From: Pectobacterium peruviense
Lineage (GTDB): Bacteria > Pseudomonadota > Gammaproteobacteria > Enterobacterales > Enterobacteriaceae
DNA length: 64,000 nucleotides
Direction of reading: 5' to 3'
NCBI RefSeq assembly: GCF_002847345.1
Contig: NZ_LXFV01000007.1
Location: 124,001 to 188,000, forward strand
Translations under genes and position numbers: made by a program
The notes under the pieces: generated by a model
What the model was told of the DNA's origin: nothing
What the model saw: the letters and a program-made list of their open reading frames with translations, nothing else
Databases searched by the model: none
Part shown: in pieces, positions 1-10,080 of the stretch
Numbering within the stretch: position 1 is the first letter of the stretch
Layout of the letters: each line of letters starts with the position of its first letter

Positions 1-1
1 A

Positions 2-889
2 ATGCACTACGAGCTGCAAGAGAAAACACAGGAGTCGCTGGAAGCCACGCTATTTCAGTCTATCAGCGACTTTATTACCAGCCACCAGCGCCGTATCCGC
101 GAGCTTATTGCGATCTCTGTGGTGCTACCGGGGTTGGTTGATCCGGTTGCAGGTATCGTCCGCTATATGCCGCATATCAGCGTGAATAACTGGAAACTGG
201 TCGAAAATCTGCAACGCCACTTCAATGTCACCAGCTTTGTCGGTCACGACATCCGCAGTCTGGCACTGGCGGAACACTATTTTGGTGCCACTCACGACTC
301 ACTGGATTCTATTCTGGTACGTGTGCATCGAGGTACAGGCGCAGGAATTCTCGTCAACGGACAAATTTTTCTCGGCAGTAACGGCAACGTCGGCGAGATT
401 GGTCATATTCAGATCGATCCACTCGGCGATCGCTGCCATTGCGGTAACTTTGGCTGTCTGGAAACCGTCGTCGCCAACGGCGCAATTGAACAACGCGTAC
501 AGCATCTGCTCCGTCAGGGCTATCCCAGCAAGCTTTCTGCGAATAACAGTTCGATTTCAGCAATTTGCAAAGCGGCTAACCGAGGCGATGACCTCGCCCG
601 AGATGTGATCGAACAAGTTGGACTCAATCTCGGTAAAGCGCTTTCCATCGCGATCAATTTGTTCAATCCACAAAAAGTTGTGATTGCCGGTGAAATTACC
701 GAAGCAGAAAAAACGCTGCTTCCTGCGATTCAACGCTGCATCAACACGCAGGTACTGAAAGAATTTCGTCATAATCTGCCAATTGAGATCTCCAGCCTCA
801 ACCATCTTTCGGCTATCAGCGCCTTCGCATTGGTCAAACGTGCGATGCTAAACGGTGTTCTGCTACAACAATTGCTCGAAAACGCCTGA
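2..889 (+). CDS. nagC: N-acetylglucosamine repressor NagC, ROK family (5' end cut by window)
   Basis: This is the C-terminal three quarters of a ROK-family sugar-responsive repressor; about 110 residues carrying the N-terminal helix-turn-helix lie left of the window, so the first ATG seen is an internal codon. Visible features are the ROK kinase-like fold with GTGAG and GNVGEIGH motifs and the zinc-binding CHCGNFGCLE segment. The protein closely follows E. coli NagC to its end (VKRAMLNG, LLEN). NagC binds GlcNAc-6-phosphate and controls nag and glm genes. In E. coli nagD follows; here asnB follows directly, with no nagD between them. Confidence 0.95.
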   Translation: MHYELQEKTQESLEATLFQSISDFITSHQRRIRELIAISVVLPGLVDPVAGIVRYMPHISVNNWKLVENLQRHFNVTSFVGHDIRSLALAEHYFGATHDSLDSILVRVHRGTGAGILVNGQIFLGSNGNVGEIGHIQIDPLGDRCHCGNFGCLETVVANGAIEQRVQHLLRQGYPSKLSANNSSISAICKAANRGDDLARDVIEQVGLNLGKALSIAINLFNPQKVVIAGEITEAEKTLLPAIQRCINTQVLKEFRHNLPIEISSLNHLSAISAFALVKRAMLNGVLLQQLLENA

Positions 890-899
890 TTCCCTTTCT

Positions 900-934
900 G
901 GCCGGATTATGTAATCACTAAAAACCCGGCCTTT
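900..934 (+). terminator. possible weak terminator after nagC
   Basis: GGCCGG at 900-905 can pair with CCGGCC at 926-931 and is followed by only three T. The loop is long (20 bases), so this is a weak candidate. Confidence 0.3.
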
Positions 935-1092
935 CCTCTGCATTAATTTGACGAATCAACACCAAAAAAGCCAATAAATTAACGAAACACCACACCAATT
1001 GCTTTTTTCATTAAATAATATTGAATTCCTATGGCGTTTTGATGCTAAATCAATGGCACTAAGGTCGAATTCGTAATTACTGGGAGTCATGT

Positions 1093-2757
1093 ATGTGTTC
1101 TATTTTTGGTGTGCTTGATCTGAAAAGCGATCCTGTTGAACTGCGTAAGAAAGCACTGGAATTATCCCGTTTAATGCGTCACCGCGGACCAGACTGGTCC
1201 GGCGTTTATGCCAGCGACAAAGCGATTCTGGCTCATGAACGTCTGTCTATCGTTGACGTCAACACGGGCGCACAGCCGCTTTACAACGCCGAGCGCACCC
1301 ACATTCTGGCCGTTAACGGTGAAATTTATAACCATCAGGCATTGCGTCAGCAATACGGTGACCGTTACGCGTTTCAAACTGGCTCCGACTGCGAGGTCAT
1401 CCTTGCGCTGTATCAGGAAAAAGGCCCTGAATTCCTGGACGAACTGCGCGGCATGTTCGCTTTTGCGCTGTATGACAGCGAAAAAGACGCCTACCTGATC
1501 GGTCGTGACCATCTTGGTATTATCCCGCTGTACATGGGCTACGATGAGCACGGTAACCTGTACGTCGCTTCTGAAATGAAAGCGCTGGTGCCAGTTTGCC
1601 GTACCATCAAAGAATTCCCAGCAGGCAGCTACCTGTGGAGCAAAGACGGTGAAATCCGTGAATATTACCAGCGTGACTGGTTTGATTACGATGCCGTAAA
1701 AGACAACGAAACGGATAAAGTAGCGCTGCACGATGCACTGGAAGAAGCGGTGAAAAGCCACCTGATGTCTGACGTGCCTTACGGCGTGTTGCTCTCTGGT
1801 GGCCTGGATTCTTCCGTTATCTCCGCGATCACCAAAAAATATGCTGCACGTCGCGTAGAAGATGACGCGCGCAGCGAAGCCTGGTGGCCTCAGTTGCACT
1901 CTTTCGCCGTTGGTTTGGAAGGTGCGCCAGATTTGAAAGCCGCGCAGGAAGTCGCTAAACACCTCGGTACCGTGCACCACGAAATTCATTTCACCGTGCA
2001 GGAAGGGCTAGATGCGATTCGCGACGTGATTTATCACATCGAAACCTATGACGTCACCACGATTCGTGCCTCAACGCCGATGTACCTGATGTCGCGTAAA
2101 ATCAAAGCGATGGGCATCAAGATGGTGCTGTCAGGCGAAGGTTCTGACGAAGTATTCGGCGGCTACCTCTATTTCCACAAAGCGCCAAACGCCAAAGAGC
2201 TGCATGAAGAAACCGTACGTAAGCTGCTGGCACTTCACCAGTATGACTGCGCTCGCGCTAATAAAGCGATGTCAGCTTGGGGCGTGGAAGCTCGCGTGCC
2301 ATTCCTGGACAAAAACTTCCTCGATGTCGCCATGCGCATCAACCCGCGCGACAAAATGTGCGGCAACGGCAAGATGGAAAAACACATCCTGCGTGAGTGC
2401 TTTGAATCTGATCTGCCGCACAGCGTTGCCTGGCGTCAGAAAGAACAGTTCTCCGATGGCGTGGGCTACAGCTGGATCGACACTCTGAAAGAAGTGGCTG
2501 CAAATCAGGTTACCGATCAACAATTGGAAACTGCACGCTTCCGCTTCCCGTACAACACGCCAGGCTCCAAAGAAGCCTACCTGTACCGTGAAATCTTCGA
2601 AGAGCTGTTCCCCGTTCCGAGTGCAGCAGAGTGTGTCCCTGGTGGCCCGTCAGTCGCCTGTTCGTCGGCTAAAGCGATTGAGTGGGATGAATCCTTCAAA
2701 AAACTGGATGACCCATCAGGCCGCGCGGTTGGTGTACACCAATCAGCCTACAAATAA
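1093..2757 (+). CDS. asnB: asparagine synthetase B (glutamine-hydrolysing)
   Basis: It makes asparagine from aspartate, ATP and glutamine in the cytoplasm. Cys2 directly after the initiator Met is the class II glutamine amidotransferase nucleophile (MCSIFGVLD), and the C-terminal synthetase half has the PP-loop SGGLDSS at about residues 235-241. The 554 residues equal the E. coli AsnB length. A GGGAG ribosome site lies just before the ATG. It is a single gene, closed by a strong hairpin terminator. Confidence 0.97.
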   Translation: MCSIFGVLDLKSDPVELRKKALELSRLMRHRGPDWSGVYASDKAILAHERLSIVDVNTGAQPLYNAERTHILAVNGEIYNHQALRQQYGDRYAFQTGSDCEVILALYQEKGPEFLDELRGMFAFALYDSEKDAYLIGRDHLGIIPLYMGYDEHGNLYVASEMKALVPVCRTIKEFPAGSYLWSKDGEIREYYQRDWFDYDAVKDNETDKVALHDALEEAVKSHLMSDVPYGVLLSGGLDSSVISAITKKYAARRVEDDARSEAWWPQLHSFAVGLEGAPDLKAAQEVAKHLGTVHHEIHFTVQEGLDAIRDVIYHIETYDVTTIRASTPMYLMSRKIKAMGIKMVLSGEGSDEVFGGYLYFHKAPNAKELHEETVRKLLALHQYDCARANKAMSAWGVEARVPFLDKNFLDVAMRINPRDKMCGNGKMEKHILRECFESDLPHSVAWRQKEQFSDGVGYSWIDTLKEVAANQVTDQQLETARFRFPYNTPGSKEAYLYREIFEELFPVPSAAECVPGGPSVACSSAKAIEWDESFKKLDDPSGRAVGVHQSAYK

Positions 2758-2779
2758 TTCGATTTAATTTCATCAGTCA

Positions 2780-2805
2780 ACGGGCCTTTCATGGCCCGTT
2801 TTTGT
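2780..2805 (+). terminator. rho-independent terminator of asnB
   Basis: Stem ACGGGCC/GGCCCGT with a short CTTTCAT-type loop, followed by TTTTT. It lies 25 bases after the asnB stop. Confidence 0.85.
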
Positions 2806-2909
2806 GCGCTTAATTGATTGGGAATGCGTGCTTTTTGACGTTTTTCTCACCATACTGTTCACAACCCAAACAAACGATACATTGAGGACACTTTTCGGGA
2901 AAAAACTAG

Positions 2910-2938
2910 TTGACGCAATTAGGCCAACTACGCATAAT
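2910..2938 (+). promoter_or_regulatory. sigma-70 promoter of the tRNA operon, stringent type
   Basis: TTGACG (2910-2915) and CATAAT (2933-2938) are separated by 17 bases. The GC-rich run after the -10 box (GCGCCCCGC) is the discriminator typical of stable-RNA promoters under stringent control. The first tRNA begins 38 bases later. Confidence 0.75.
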
Positions 2939-2975
2939 GCGCCCCGCAACGCCGATGAAGGTGAAGCGGAAAGAT

Positions 2976-3052
2976 GGCTACGTAGCTCAGCTGGTTAGAG
3001 CACAGCACTCATAATGCTGGGGTCACAGGTTCGATTCCCGTCGTAGCCACCA
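2976..3052 (+). tRNA. metT: tRNA-Met (CAT), elongator
   Basis: 77-base cloverleaf with acceptor GGCTACG/CGTAGCC, encoded CCA end and anticodon CAT at 3010-3012. The body matches elongator Met tRNA (metT/metU), not the initiator type. First gene of a six-tRNA operon ordered like E. coli metT-leuW-glnUW-metU-glnVX. Confidence 0.96.
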
Positions 3053-3059
3053 TCTTTCT

Positions 3060-3144
3060 GCGGGAGTGGCGAAATTGGTAGACGCACCAGATTTAGGTTC
3101 TGGCGCCGCAAGGTGTGCGAGTTCAAGTCTCGCCTCCCGCACCA
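3060..3144 (+). tRNA. leuW: tRNA-Leu (TAG)
   Basis: 85-base class II tRNA with long variable arm, acceptor GCGGGAG/CTCCCGC, encoded CCA and anticodon TAG at 3094-3096. It looks identical to E. coli leuW as I remember it. Confidence 0.96.
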
Positions 3145-3200
3145 TTATCATCTTCTCGGTTTGACATTGCTTTTCGAAGCTTGTTAGTGTTTGTTGTGAT

Positions 3201-3275
3201 TGGGGTATCGCCAAGCGGTAAGGCACTGGTTTTTGATACCAGCATTCCCTGGTTCGAATCCAGGTACCCCAGCCA
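3201..3275 (+). tRNA. glnU: tRNA-Gln (TTG), first copy
   Basis: 75 bases, acceptor TGGGGTA/TACCCCA, CCA encoded, anticodon TTG at 3233-3235. An identical copy starts at 3312. Confidence 0.96.
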
Positions 3276-3311
3276 TTTCAAATAGTGTGTTAGAAAAATA
3301 TGTTGTCCTAT

Positions 3312-3386
3312 TGGGGTATCGCCAAGCGGTAAGGCACTGGTTTTTGATACCAGCATTCCCTGGTTCGAATCCAGGTACCCCAGCCA
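3312..3386 (+). tRNA. glnW: tRNA-Gln (TTG), second copy
   Basis: Identical in sequence to the Gln tRNA at 3201-3275, so this is a tandem duplication; encoded CCA end. Confidence 0.96.
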
Positions 3387-3436
3387 TCTACTTGATAGTA
3401 GAAGTTTTTAGGTGAAGTGATAACAGCAGTACATTT

Positions 3437-3513
3437 GGCTACGTAGCTCAGCTGGTTAGAGCACAGCACTCATAATGCTGGGGTCACAGGTTCGATTCCC
3501 GTCGTAGCCACCA
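3437..3513 (+). tRNA. metU: tRNA-Met (CAT), elongator, second copy
   Basis: Identical to the Met tRNA at 2976-3052 over its 77 bases, with anticodon CAT and encoded CCA. Confidence 0.96.
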
Positions 3514-3519
3514 AATTTT

Positions 3520-3594
3520 TGGGGTATCGCCAAGCGGTAAGGCACCGGATTCTGATTCCGGCATTCCGAGGTTCGAATCCTCGTACCCCAGCCA
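3520..3594 (+). tRNA. glnV: tRNA-Gln (CTG)
   Basis: 75 bases with the same acceptor and D arm as the TTG isoacceptors but anticodon CTG at 3552-3554. It starts 7 bases after the preceding Met tRNA. E. coli has two such genes (glnV, glnX); only one is present here. Confidence 0.95.
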
Positions 3595-3620
3595 AATTAA
3601 GCTGATAAAACAGCAAAGAA

Positions 3621-3654
3621 ACGGGGCGACAGTCGAAAGACGTCGCCCCGTTTT
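3621..3654 (+). terminator. terminator of the tRNA operon
   Basis: ACGGGGCGAC pairs with the matching GTCGCCCCG arm around an AGTCGAAAGAC loop, followed by TTTT. It is 27 bases after the last tRNA. Confidence 0.88.
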
Positions 3655-3728
3655 GTTATGTCTGGTATTAACATAGTCTAGTGCTAACATATCCAAATCA
3701 ATTATTCGATTTTCCCAAAAGGGCAGTC

Positions 3729-4361
3729 ATGAAGGTTTTATCTATATCCTCTGTTACTCATGATTTCAGCCACATTGTGGTGCCACGGCAGAATAACGTC
3801 AGCAAGTCGTGGCGATCAGCCATACGTGCGCAGTTAACCACTTTGTTACTCAGCGTGGCATTGCTGTTTTGCTTTCTCACACCAACTTATGCTGCCGGAG
3901 TAGCTTCTTTCAAGATGTCAGCGCAAACGTTCGCTGACCGGATGAATGCTAATCTGACGAAACTCAATATCCCGCTCAAACTGGCTATTAACGTGGAAAA
4001 GGGAACATCCGTCGATGATTTCCAGCACATTTTTAACGAGCACGTCGGATTAATTGGGTCGATAGAGAGTAAAAGCCAACAGCTTAATGGACTCGTGATA
4101 CTCAATGCCGCGTCAGAATCCCCAGAAGCAACAAGGCAGAATCTGCAAATCGTCACTGCCGCGTTTTCTGCGCTATTGGGTGAGGGCGCGTTATCAGGTG
4201 GAAATAGTCTCGAAAGCCCTGAGATGACCGAAATGATGTTCGGCCTGCTTCAGGATAGCCAGACCTCGGGTAAAGGTGTTCGGCAGATAGGAAATGTTCG
4301 CTTTAAGGCAACCACTAATGCGGACACCGATATTATCTTCACCGCCGAGCCAGCACTGTAG
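3729..4361 (+). CDS. exported protein of unknown function
   Basis: About 210 residues; I do not recognise the family. The ATG at 3729 is chosen because AAAAGGGC precedes it by about five bases; an in-frame GTG at 3681 has no such site. After a charged N-terminal stretch of about 30 residues comes a hydrophobic segment (LLLSVALLFCF) ending in TPTYA, which looks like a signal peptidase I site or a membrane anchor. The mature part is soluble, without cysteines or obvious motifs. It stands alone between the tRNA terminator and the convergent ubiF. Confidence 0.7.
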   Translation: MKVLSISSVTHDFSHIVVPRQNNVSKSWRSAIRAQLTTLLLSVALLFCFLTPTYAAGVASFKMSAQTFADRMNANLTKLNIPLKLAINVEKGTSVDDFQHIFNEHVGLIGSIESKSQQLNGLVILNAASESPEATRQNLQIVTAAFSALLGEGALSGGNSLESPEMTEMMFGLLQDSQTSGKGVRQIGNVRFKATTNADTDIIFTAEPAL

Positions 4362-4386
4362 CGGGCGGTGTCCCTATGATCATCAG

Positions 4387-5553
4387 TCAGACGCCAATGG
4401 CGTATTTCAATGCGCGCTGTTTTAACACACCAGCGCGCTGTGCGACCATCAATGCCATGTTGCGCGCAAAACTCAGCGGCGGTAATGCGTTACTGAACGC
4501 GTTATAGAACAAATCCATCCCGCTTTGCATCATCAAATTATCCGGCATACGGCGGCACTGGTAGCGCCGTAATACACGTTCAGAAGCCCATTCTTCTCCC
4601 GCATTACGCGCGTTAATCAACACATCCAGCAGCGCCTCAACGTCGCGATATCCCAGATTAACGCCCTGCCCCGCCAGCGGATTGATGGTATGCGCGGCAT
4701 CCCCCAACAGTACCAAGCCAGGCTTGATATAGGTTTGCGCATGGCGTCTGACCAACGGGAATGACCCAGCAGAGAGCGCCTTGACCGAGCCCAACCGCTC
4801 AGGAAACGCGATAGCAATTTCTTTATCCAACTGTGCAAGTGGCATCGCCTGAAGCTGGCGAATACGCTGTGGGCTGTCATACCACACCAGCGATCCCCAT
4901 TGGTCAAACAGCGGCAAAAACGCACGCGGGCCGCTCGGTGTGAACTGCTGCCAGGTAACATCCTGCTGGGGTTGTGAAGTTTCAACGCCGATTAACATAC
5001 AAGACTGACGATACTGCCAGCCGCTGATGCCAATCCCTGCCCACTGGCGAACCTGAGAGTTCGCGCCATCAGCACCAATCAGCAACGAAGCCGTTAGCTT
5101 CTGCCCGTCAGCAAGCTGTAAACACCAGCCATCATCCGTGCGTTGCAGACCCTGCGGCGTCGCTGGGCAATAACATTGGCAACGCTTCTCCTCCTGCAAA
5201 CTTTCCCAGAGTGCCAGTTGCAGCACACGGTTTTCCACCATAAAACCTAGTTCAGGCAGGTGAATGTCGGCAGCATCGAAAACTACTCTGGCGTTCGCCC
5301 ATTCCCAGGTTTCCAGCCGGCGGTAAGGCGCGCTGCGCATCTGCTGCACTCGCTGCCATGCACCCAGTTCTTTCAGTAACGCAACCGACGCATAGCCAAT
5401 TGCTGAGATCCGTAAATCTGGCGGACTGGTGGCATCAAATGGCGTTAGTATTTCCTGCTCAATCACCGCAACCTGAAATCCTTGCTGTGCCAGCCCGAGC
5501 GCCGCGGCCGCGCCAACCATTCCACCGCCAACCACAATCGCATCGTAATGCAT
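4387..5553 (-). CDS. ubiF: ubiquinone biosynthesis FAD mono-oxygenase UbiF
   Basis: UbiF (388 residues here) hydroxylates 2-octaprenyl-3-methyl-6-methoxybenzoquinol in aerobic ubiquinone synthesis. The N-terminal dinucleotide-binding motif VVGGGMVGAAAA, the middle LIGADGANS and the C-terminal GDAAHTINPLAGQGVNLG (FAD ribityl binding) are diagnostic of the UbiH/UbiF family. Its place between the Gln tRNA cluster and miaB, divergent to miaB, is the E. coli arrangement and separates it from UbiH and UbiI. Confidence 0.93.
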   Translation of the reverse strand: MHYDAIVVGGGMVGAAAALGLAQQGFQVAVIEQEILTPFDATSPPDLRISAIGYASVALLKELGAWQRVQQMRSAPYRRLETWEWANARVVFDAADIHLPELGFMVENRVLQLALWESLQEEKRCQCYCPATPQGLQRTDDGWCLQLADGQKLTASLLIGADGANSQVRQWAGIGISGWQYRQSCMLIGVETSQPQQDVTWQQFTPSGPRAFLPLFDQWGSLVWYDSPQRIRQLQAMPLAQLDKEIAIAFPERLGSVKALSAGSFPLVRRHAQTYIKPGLVLLGDAAHTINPLAGQGVNLGYRDVEALLDVLINARNAGEEWASERVLRRYQCRRMPDNLMMQSGMDLFYNAFSNALPPLSFARNMALMVAQRAGVLKQRALKYAIGV

Positions 5554-5784
5554 ATTGGCTAATCCCCTCTGATTCTGGTTTATTCACACCAGTAAAAATG
5601 CATGAAAATAGTGTACTGGATTTGCGGGTAACTTTTCAGAAAAGCCGCATTTTTATAGAAAGTAAGGGGTTATCAAATCAGCGCGGCTTCCAGCACTGGT
5701 CACAACGTCAGCTAACGATTACAATACCCATCCTAAATGAGGGGAATTTTTCCTATTCCTTCCGCACTGAGTAATGGCAAGTCG

Positions 5785-7209
5785 ATGACAAAAAAACTGC
5801 ATATTAAAACCTGGGGCTGTCAGATGAATGAGTACGATTCATCAAAGATGGCTGATTTACTGGGAAGTACGCACGGCTATGAGCTTACTGAAATCGCTGA
5901 AGAAGCCGATGTTTTACTGCTCAATACCTGCTCGATCCGTGAAAAGGCGCAGGAAAAGGTCTTCCATCAACTTGGTCGCTGGAAAGCGCTGAAAGATCTT
6001 AATCCGAAGCTGATTATTGGCGTCGGTGGCTGCGTTGCCTCACAGGAAGGTGCACACATTCGTGAACGTGCGCACTACGTTGACGTTATTTTTGGCCCAC
6101 AAACCTTGCACCGCCTGCCGGAAATGATTAATCACGTTCAGGGCACACGTAGCCCCATCGTTGACATCAGTTTCCCTGAAATCGAAAAATTTGATCGCCT
6201 GCCAGAACCGCGTGCCGATGGGCCGACAGCATTCGTTTCCATCATGGAAGGCTGCAATAAATATTGCACATTCTGCGTTGTGCCTTATACCCGAGGCGAA
6301 GAAGTCAGTCGCCCGTGCGATGATGTGCTGTTTGAAATCGCTCAACTAGCCGCGCAAGGCGTGCGTGAAGTTAACCTTCTGGGGCAGAATGTTAACGCCT
6401 ACCGCGGCGAAACCTATGACGGTGAAATCTGTTCTTTTGCCGAACTGCTGCGTCTGGTCGCCGCCATTGACGGGATCGACCGTGTTCGTTTCACCACCAG
6501 TCATCCGATTGAATTTACAGACGATATTATCAGCGTTTATGAAGACACACCGGAGCTGGTCAGCTTCCTGCATTTACCAGTGCAAAGCGGTTCTGACCGT
6601 GTTCTGACGATGATGAAACGCCGTCATACTGCGTTGGAATACAAAGCCATCATCCGTAAGCTGCACAATGCGCGTCCAGGTATCCTGATTAGCTCTGACT
6701 TTATCATCGGCTTCCCTGGCGAAACGCAGGCTGACTTTGAACAAACCATGAAGCTGATTGCCGATGTGAATTTCGATATGAGCTATAGCTTTGTCTATTC
6801 CGCCCGTCCGGGAACACCGGCTGCGGATATGGTCGATGACGTGCCGGAAGAAGAGAAAAAACAGCGCCTGTACCTTCTTCAAGAACGCATCACCCAGCAG
6901 GCAATGCGATTTAGCCGCCTCATGCTGGGCACCGTCCAGCGTATTCTGGTGGAAGGCACCTCGCGTAAGAGCGTGATGGAGCTATCTGGCCGCACGGAAA
7001 ATAACCGCGTCGTCAACTTCGAAGGCACGCCGGATATGATCGGTAAATTCGTCGATGTTGAAATTGTTGACGTTTATACCAACTCGCTGCGCGGCATCGT
7101 AGTGCGGACCGAAGATCAAATGGATCTGCGCGTACATGAATCACCGTCTTCCGTGATTGCTCGTACTCGTAAAGAGAATGAAATCGGCGTTGGGTTCTAC
7201 CAGCCGTAA
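5785..7209 (+). CDS. miaB: tRNA-2-methylthio-N6-dimethylallyladenosine synthase MiaB
   Basis: Radical-SAM methylthiotransferase that adds the methylthio group to i6A37 of tRNAs reading UNN codons. The start [20 protein letters not shown] at 5785 gives 474 residues, the E. coli length; an upstream in-frame start at 5737 would only add a non-conserved leader. The UPF0004 N-terminal domain has the three cluster cysteines ([18 protein letters not shown]), the radical-SAM CxxxCxxC is at C157/C161/C164, and a TRAM domain closes the protein. Confidence 0.96.
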   Translation: MTKKLHIKTWGCQMNEYDSSKMADLLGSTHGYELTEIAEEADVLLLNTCSIREKAQEKVFHQLGRWKALKDLNPKLIIGVGGCVASQEGAHIRERAHYVDVIFGPQTLHRLPEMINHVQGTRSPIVDISFPEIEKFDRLPEPRADGPTAFVSIMEGCNKYCTFCVVPYTRGEEVSRPCDDVLFEIAQLAAQGVREVNLLGQNVNAYRGETYDGEICSFAELLRLVAAIDGIDRVRFTTSHPIEFTDDIISVYEDTPELVSFLHLPVQSGSDRVLTMMKRRHTALEYKAIIRKLHNARPGILISSDFIIGFPGETQADFEQTMKLIADVNFDMSYSFVYSARPGTPAADMVDDVPEEEKKQRLYLLQERITQQAMRFSRLMLGTVQRILVEGTSRKSVMELSGRTENNRVVNFEGTPDMIGKFVDVEIVDVYTNSLRGIVVRTEDQMDLRVHESPSSVIARTRKENEIGVGFYQP

Positions 7210-7237
7210 TCAACGTTGATTCCAGTCTAAGCACAAT

Positions 7238-7265
7238 GATGGGTGGCTTTGTCACCCATTTTTTA
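7238..7265 (+). terminator. terminator of miaB
   Basis: ATGGGTG (7239-7245) pairs with CACCCAT (7253-7259) around a GCTTTGT-type loop and is followed by six T. Confidence 0.85.
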
Positions 7266-7531
7266 TGGCTGACTACTATTGCTGTCCCCTTTGGGCTGCT
7301 GCTCCTACATTTTTTACAGCAGGCTATTCTTATCCTTCAATCTGTTTCAATTTCAAGGCACTTGCATTTGCTTTTGCGAGACAGCATCCCAATATCATTA
7401 TTGTGACTTGCAGCATCGGGCATTCACGATGAATAATTCACTCACATGGCGGATACATCAGGCCATCTAATAACAGTTCATTTTGTGCGGGTAGAAAGAG
7501 TGCCAGCACCGTAACGCTCAAGAGGAATAAT
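7266..7531. other. intergenic region before ybeZ
   Basis: I see no convincing gene here. It should carry the promoter of the ybeZ-ybeY-corC operon. In E. coli this operon is heat-shock inducible, but I could not find a sigma-32 promoter with correct spacing. Confidence 0.4.
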
Positions 7532-8590
7532 TTGAACGTAACAACAAAAGAAATTGCCCTTGAACCCGCAGATAACCAACGCCTGCTCAGCCTTTGCGGC
7601 CCGTTTGATGACAATATTAAACAGTTAGAGCGTCGCTTAGGCATCGAAATCAATCGCCGAGACAATCAGTTCAAACTGGTCGGCAAGAACCTGCTGACGC
7701 AAGCTGCCGCCGATATCCTGCAACGCCTGTATGTCGATACGGCTCCAGTGCGCGGCGTCATCGGTGATATCGATCCTGAGCAAATTCATCTTGCGATTAA
7801 AGAATCTCGCGTGCTGGAGCAGTCTGCGGAACACACTCCTGACTATGGCAAAGTGGTCAATATCCGCACCAAACGCGGCGTAATCAAACCGCGCACGCCG
7901 AATCAGGCGCAGTATGTCGCCAACATCCTCGATCACGACATCACGTTCGGCGTTGGCCCAGCGGGAACGGGGAAAACCTACTTAGCCGTTGCAGCCGCCG
8001 TGGATGCATTGGAGCGTCAGGATATTCGCCGTATTCTGTTAACGCGCCCAGCGGTCGAAGCCGGTGAGAAGCTGGGCTTCCTGCCTGGCGATCTGAGCCA
8101 GAAAGTCGATCCCTACCTGCGTCCACTCTATGATGCTCTGTTTGAAATGCTGGGCTTTGAACGTGTCGAGAAGCTAATCGAACGTAACGTGATTGAAGTT
8201 GCACCACTGGCTTACATGCGTGGCCGAACGCTGAACGATGCCTTTATCATTCTGGATGAAAGCCAGAACACCACCATCGAACAGATGAAAATGTTCCTGA
8301 CACGTATCGGCTTCAACTCAAAAGCCGTCATCACCGGTGACGTCACACAGATCGACTTGCCAAAGAATCTGAAATCGGGCTTACGCCACGCGATTGAAGT
8401 GCTGGCCGATGTGGAAGAGATCAGCTTTAACTTTTTCCACAGCGAAGACGTGGTACGCCATCCGGTAGTTGCGCGGATTGTGAATGCCTATGAAGCATGG
8501 GAAAATGCCGACCAGAAACGTAAAGACGCCTTAGCAGAACAGCGTAAACGGGAAGCACAGGCTGCAGCATCAGATCAGGAGCAAAAATGA
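7532..8590 (+). CDS. ybeZ: PhoH-like ATPase YbeZ
   Basis: Cytoplasmic PhoH-family ATPase whose gene is linked to ybeY across bacteria and which is implicated with it in ribosomal RNA processing. Walker A is GPAGTGKT and Walker B is FIILDESQN. The start is TTG at 7532, preceded by AGAGGAAT at good spacing, and gives [15 protein letters not shown], which aligns with the E. coli N-terminus. The 352 residues include a charged Lys/Arg/Glu/Gln-rich tail. It overlaps ybeY by four bases (ATGA). Confidence 0.94.
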   Translation: MNVTTKEIALEPADNQRLLSLCGPFDDNIKQLERRLGIEINRRDNQFKLVGKNLLTQAAADILQRLYVDTAPVRGVIGDIDPEQIHLAIKESRVLEQSAEHTPDYGKVVNIRTKRGVIKPRTPNQAQYVANILDHDITFGVGPAGTGKTYLAVAAAVDALERQDIRRILLTRPAVEAGEKLGFLPGDLSQKVDPYLRPLYDALFEMLGFERVEKLIERNVIEVAPLAYMRGRTLNDAFIILDESQNTTIEQMKMFLTRIGFNSKAVITGDVTQIDLPKNLKSGLRHAIEVLADVEEISFNFFHSEDVVRHPVVARIVNAYEAWENADQKRKDALAEQRKREAQAAASDQEQK

Positions 8591-9066
8591 GTCAGGTGAT
8601 TCTCGATTTACAAATCGCCAGCGAGCAAGCACAGGGATTGCCGGAAGAAAAAGACTTTCAGCGCTGGTTGGAAGGCGTTCTGCCGCAGTTTCAGGAAGTC
8701 TCTGAAGTCACCATCCGTATCGTGGATGAGGCCGAAAGTCGCGACCTGAATAACACCTATCGCGGTAAGGACAAGCCGACCAACGTGCTGTCGTTTCCTT
8801 TCGAGGCACCACCTGAAGTCGAGCTTCCTCTGCTTGGAGATTTAATCATCTGCCGTCAGGTTGTAGAACGCGAAGCCGCAGAGCAGGAAAAAACCGTAGA
8901 AGAGCACTGGGCGCACATGGTTGTCCATGGTAGCCTGCATCTGCTAGGGTATGACCACATCGAAGACAGCGAAGCCGAAGAAATGGAAGCGCTGGAAACC
9001 GAGATTATGCAAAGTATGGGTTATGCCGATCCTTACCTTGCAGAAAAAGATGGCCTCACCGAATAA
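8587..9066 (+). CDS. ybeY: endoribonuclease YbeY
   Basis: Metal-dependent single-strand endoribonuclease in 16S rRNA 3'-end maturation and ribosome quality control. The zinc-binding histidines H114, H118 and H124 lie in [12 protein letters not shown] conserved TNVLSFPFE segment precedes them. Length is 159 residues. Translationally coupled to ybeZ by the ATGA overlap; followed by corC after a 128-base gap. Confidence 0.95.
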   Translation: MSQVILDLQIASEQAQGLPEEKDFQRWLEGVLPQFQEVSEVTIRIVDEAESRDLNNTYRGKDKPTNVLSFPFEAPPEVELPLLGDLIICRQVVEREAAEQEKTVEEHWAHMVVHGSLHLLGYDHIEDSEAEEMEALETEIMQSMGYADPYLAEKDGLTE

Positions 9067-9194
9067 ATAGAAATACATTTTATATGGCCCGAGATCGGGA
9101 AGATATCGGGTACTTATCTGTTCCACATCAGCCACTGTGCCGCTTCCAGTTGCTGGCAATAATCCTTTAACAAGAGTGATGTTAATTAAAACGC

Positions 9195-10073
9195 ATGAGC
9201 GACGACCATTCTCAAAACAGCGATGCACCCAGTCCCAAAAAGGGCTTCTTTTCTCTTATTCTTAATCAGCTTTTTCACGGCGAGCCAAAAGATCGTAATG
9301 GTTTACTCACTCTGATTCGTGATTCCGAACAGAATGAACTGATCGATCCTGAAACACGAGATATGCTCGAAGGCGTCATGGATATCGCCGACCAGCGTGT
9401 GCGCGATATCATGATCCCTCGCTCACAGATGATTACGCTCAAGCGCGATCAAACGCTGGAAGAGTGTCTGGACGTGATTATCGAATCCGCCCACTCCCGT
9501 TTCCCCGTCATTAGCGAAGATAAAGACCATATTGAAGGCATCCTGATGGCCAAGGATTTGCTGCCGTTTATGCGCAGCGATTCCGAACCGTTCAGTATGG
9601 ATAAAGTTCTGCGTTCCGCTGTTGTTGTGCCGGAAAGTAAACGCGTTGATAGAATGCTGAATGAATTCCGCTCGCTGCGCTATCACATGGCGATTGTCAT
9701 CGATGAATTTGGTGGCGTATCCGGCTTGGTCACGATTGAAGATATCCTTGAGCTGATCGTCGGCGAAATTGAAGATGAATACGACGATGAAGAAGACAGA
9801 GATATTCGTCAGCTTAATCGTCAGACTTACACCGTTCGGGCGTTAACCGATATCGAAGATTTTAACGAGGCTTTCGGCACCCGGTTCAGCGATGATGAGG
9901 TCGACACCATTGGTGGCTTGGTTATGCAGTCTTTCGGCCATCTTCCTGCTCGTGGCGAAACCATCGACATAGAAGGTTACCTGTTTAAGGTTGCGATGGC
10001 AGACAGTCGCCGTATTATTCAGGTTCATGTCAGAATCCCTGACAATGCCCCTCAACCAAAATTGGAAGAATAA
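9195..10073 (+). CDS. corC: CBS-domain protein CorC (YbeX)
   Basis: 292 residues, the E. coli YbeX length. Two CBS domains span about residues 70-190 and a CorC/HlyC transporter-associated domain ([15 protein letters not shown]) closes the protein. There are no membrane spans, unlike CorB/CNNM relatives. It has been linked to cobalt/magnesium efflux and, through its operon with ybeZ, ybeY and lnt, to ribosome metabolism. Confidence 0.94.
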   Translation: MSDDHSQNSDAPSPKKGFFSLILNQLFHGEPKDRNGLLTLIRDSEQNELIDPETRDMLEGVMDIADQRVRDIMIPRSQMITLKRDQTLEECLDVIIESAHSRFPVISEDKDHIEGILMAKDLLPFMRSDSEPFSMDKVLRSAVVVPESKRVDRMLNEFRSLRYHMAIVIDEFGGVSGLVTIEDILELIVGEIEDEYDDEEDRDIRQLNRQTYTVRALTDIEDFNEAFGTRFSDDEVDTIGGLVMQSFGHLPARGETIDIEGYLFKVAMADSRRIIQVHVRIPDNAPQPKLEE

Positions 10074-10080
10074 TTTGGCA

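Noticed and set aside
1171-1989. 272-codon open frame on the minus strand across asnB
   Set aside because: It lies wholly inside asnB on the opposite strand; asnB has full family motifs and this frame has none.
3023-3696. Overlapping minus-strand frames with repeated peptides across the tRNA cluster
   Set aside because: The repeats come from duplicated tRNA genes; no protein is expected there.
7361-7395. Possible sigma-32 promoter (CTTGCA and CCCAATAT) before ybeZ
   Set aside because: The spacing of 21 bases is too long for a heat-shock promoter.
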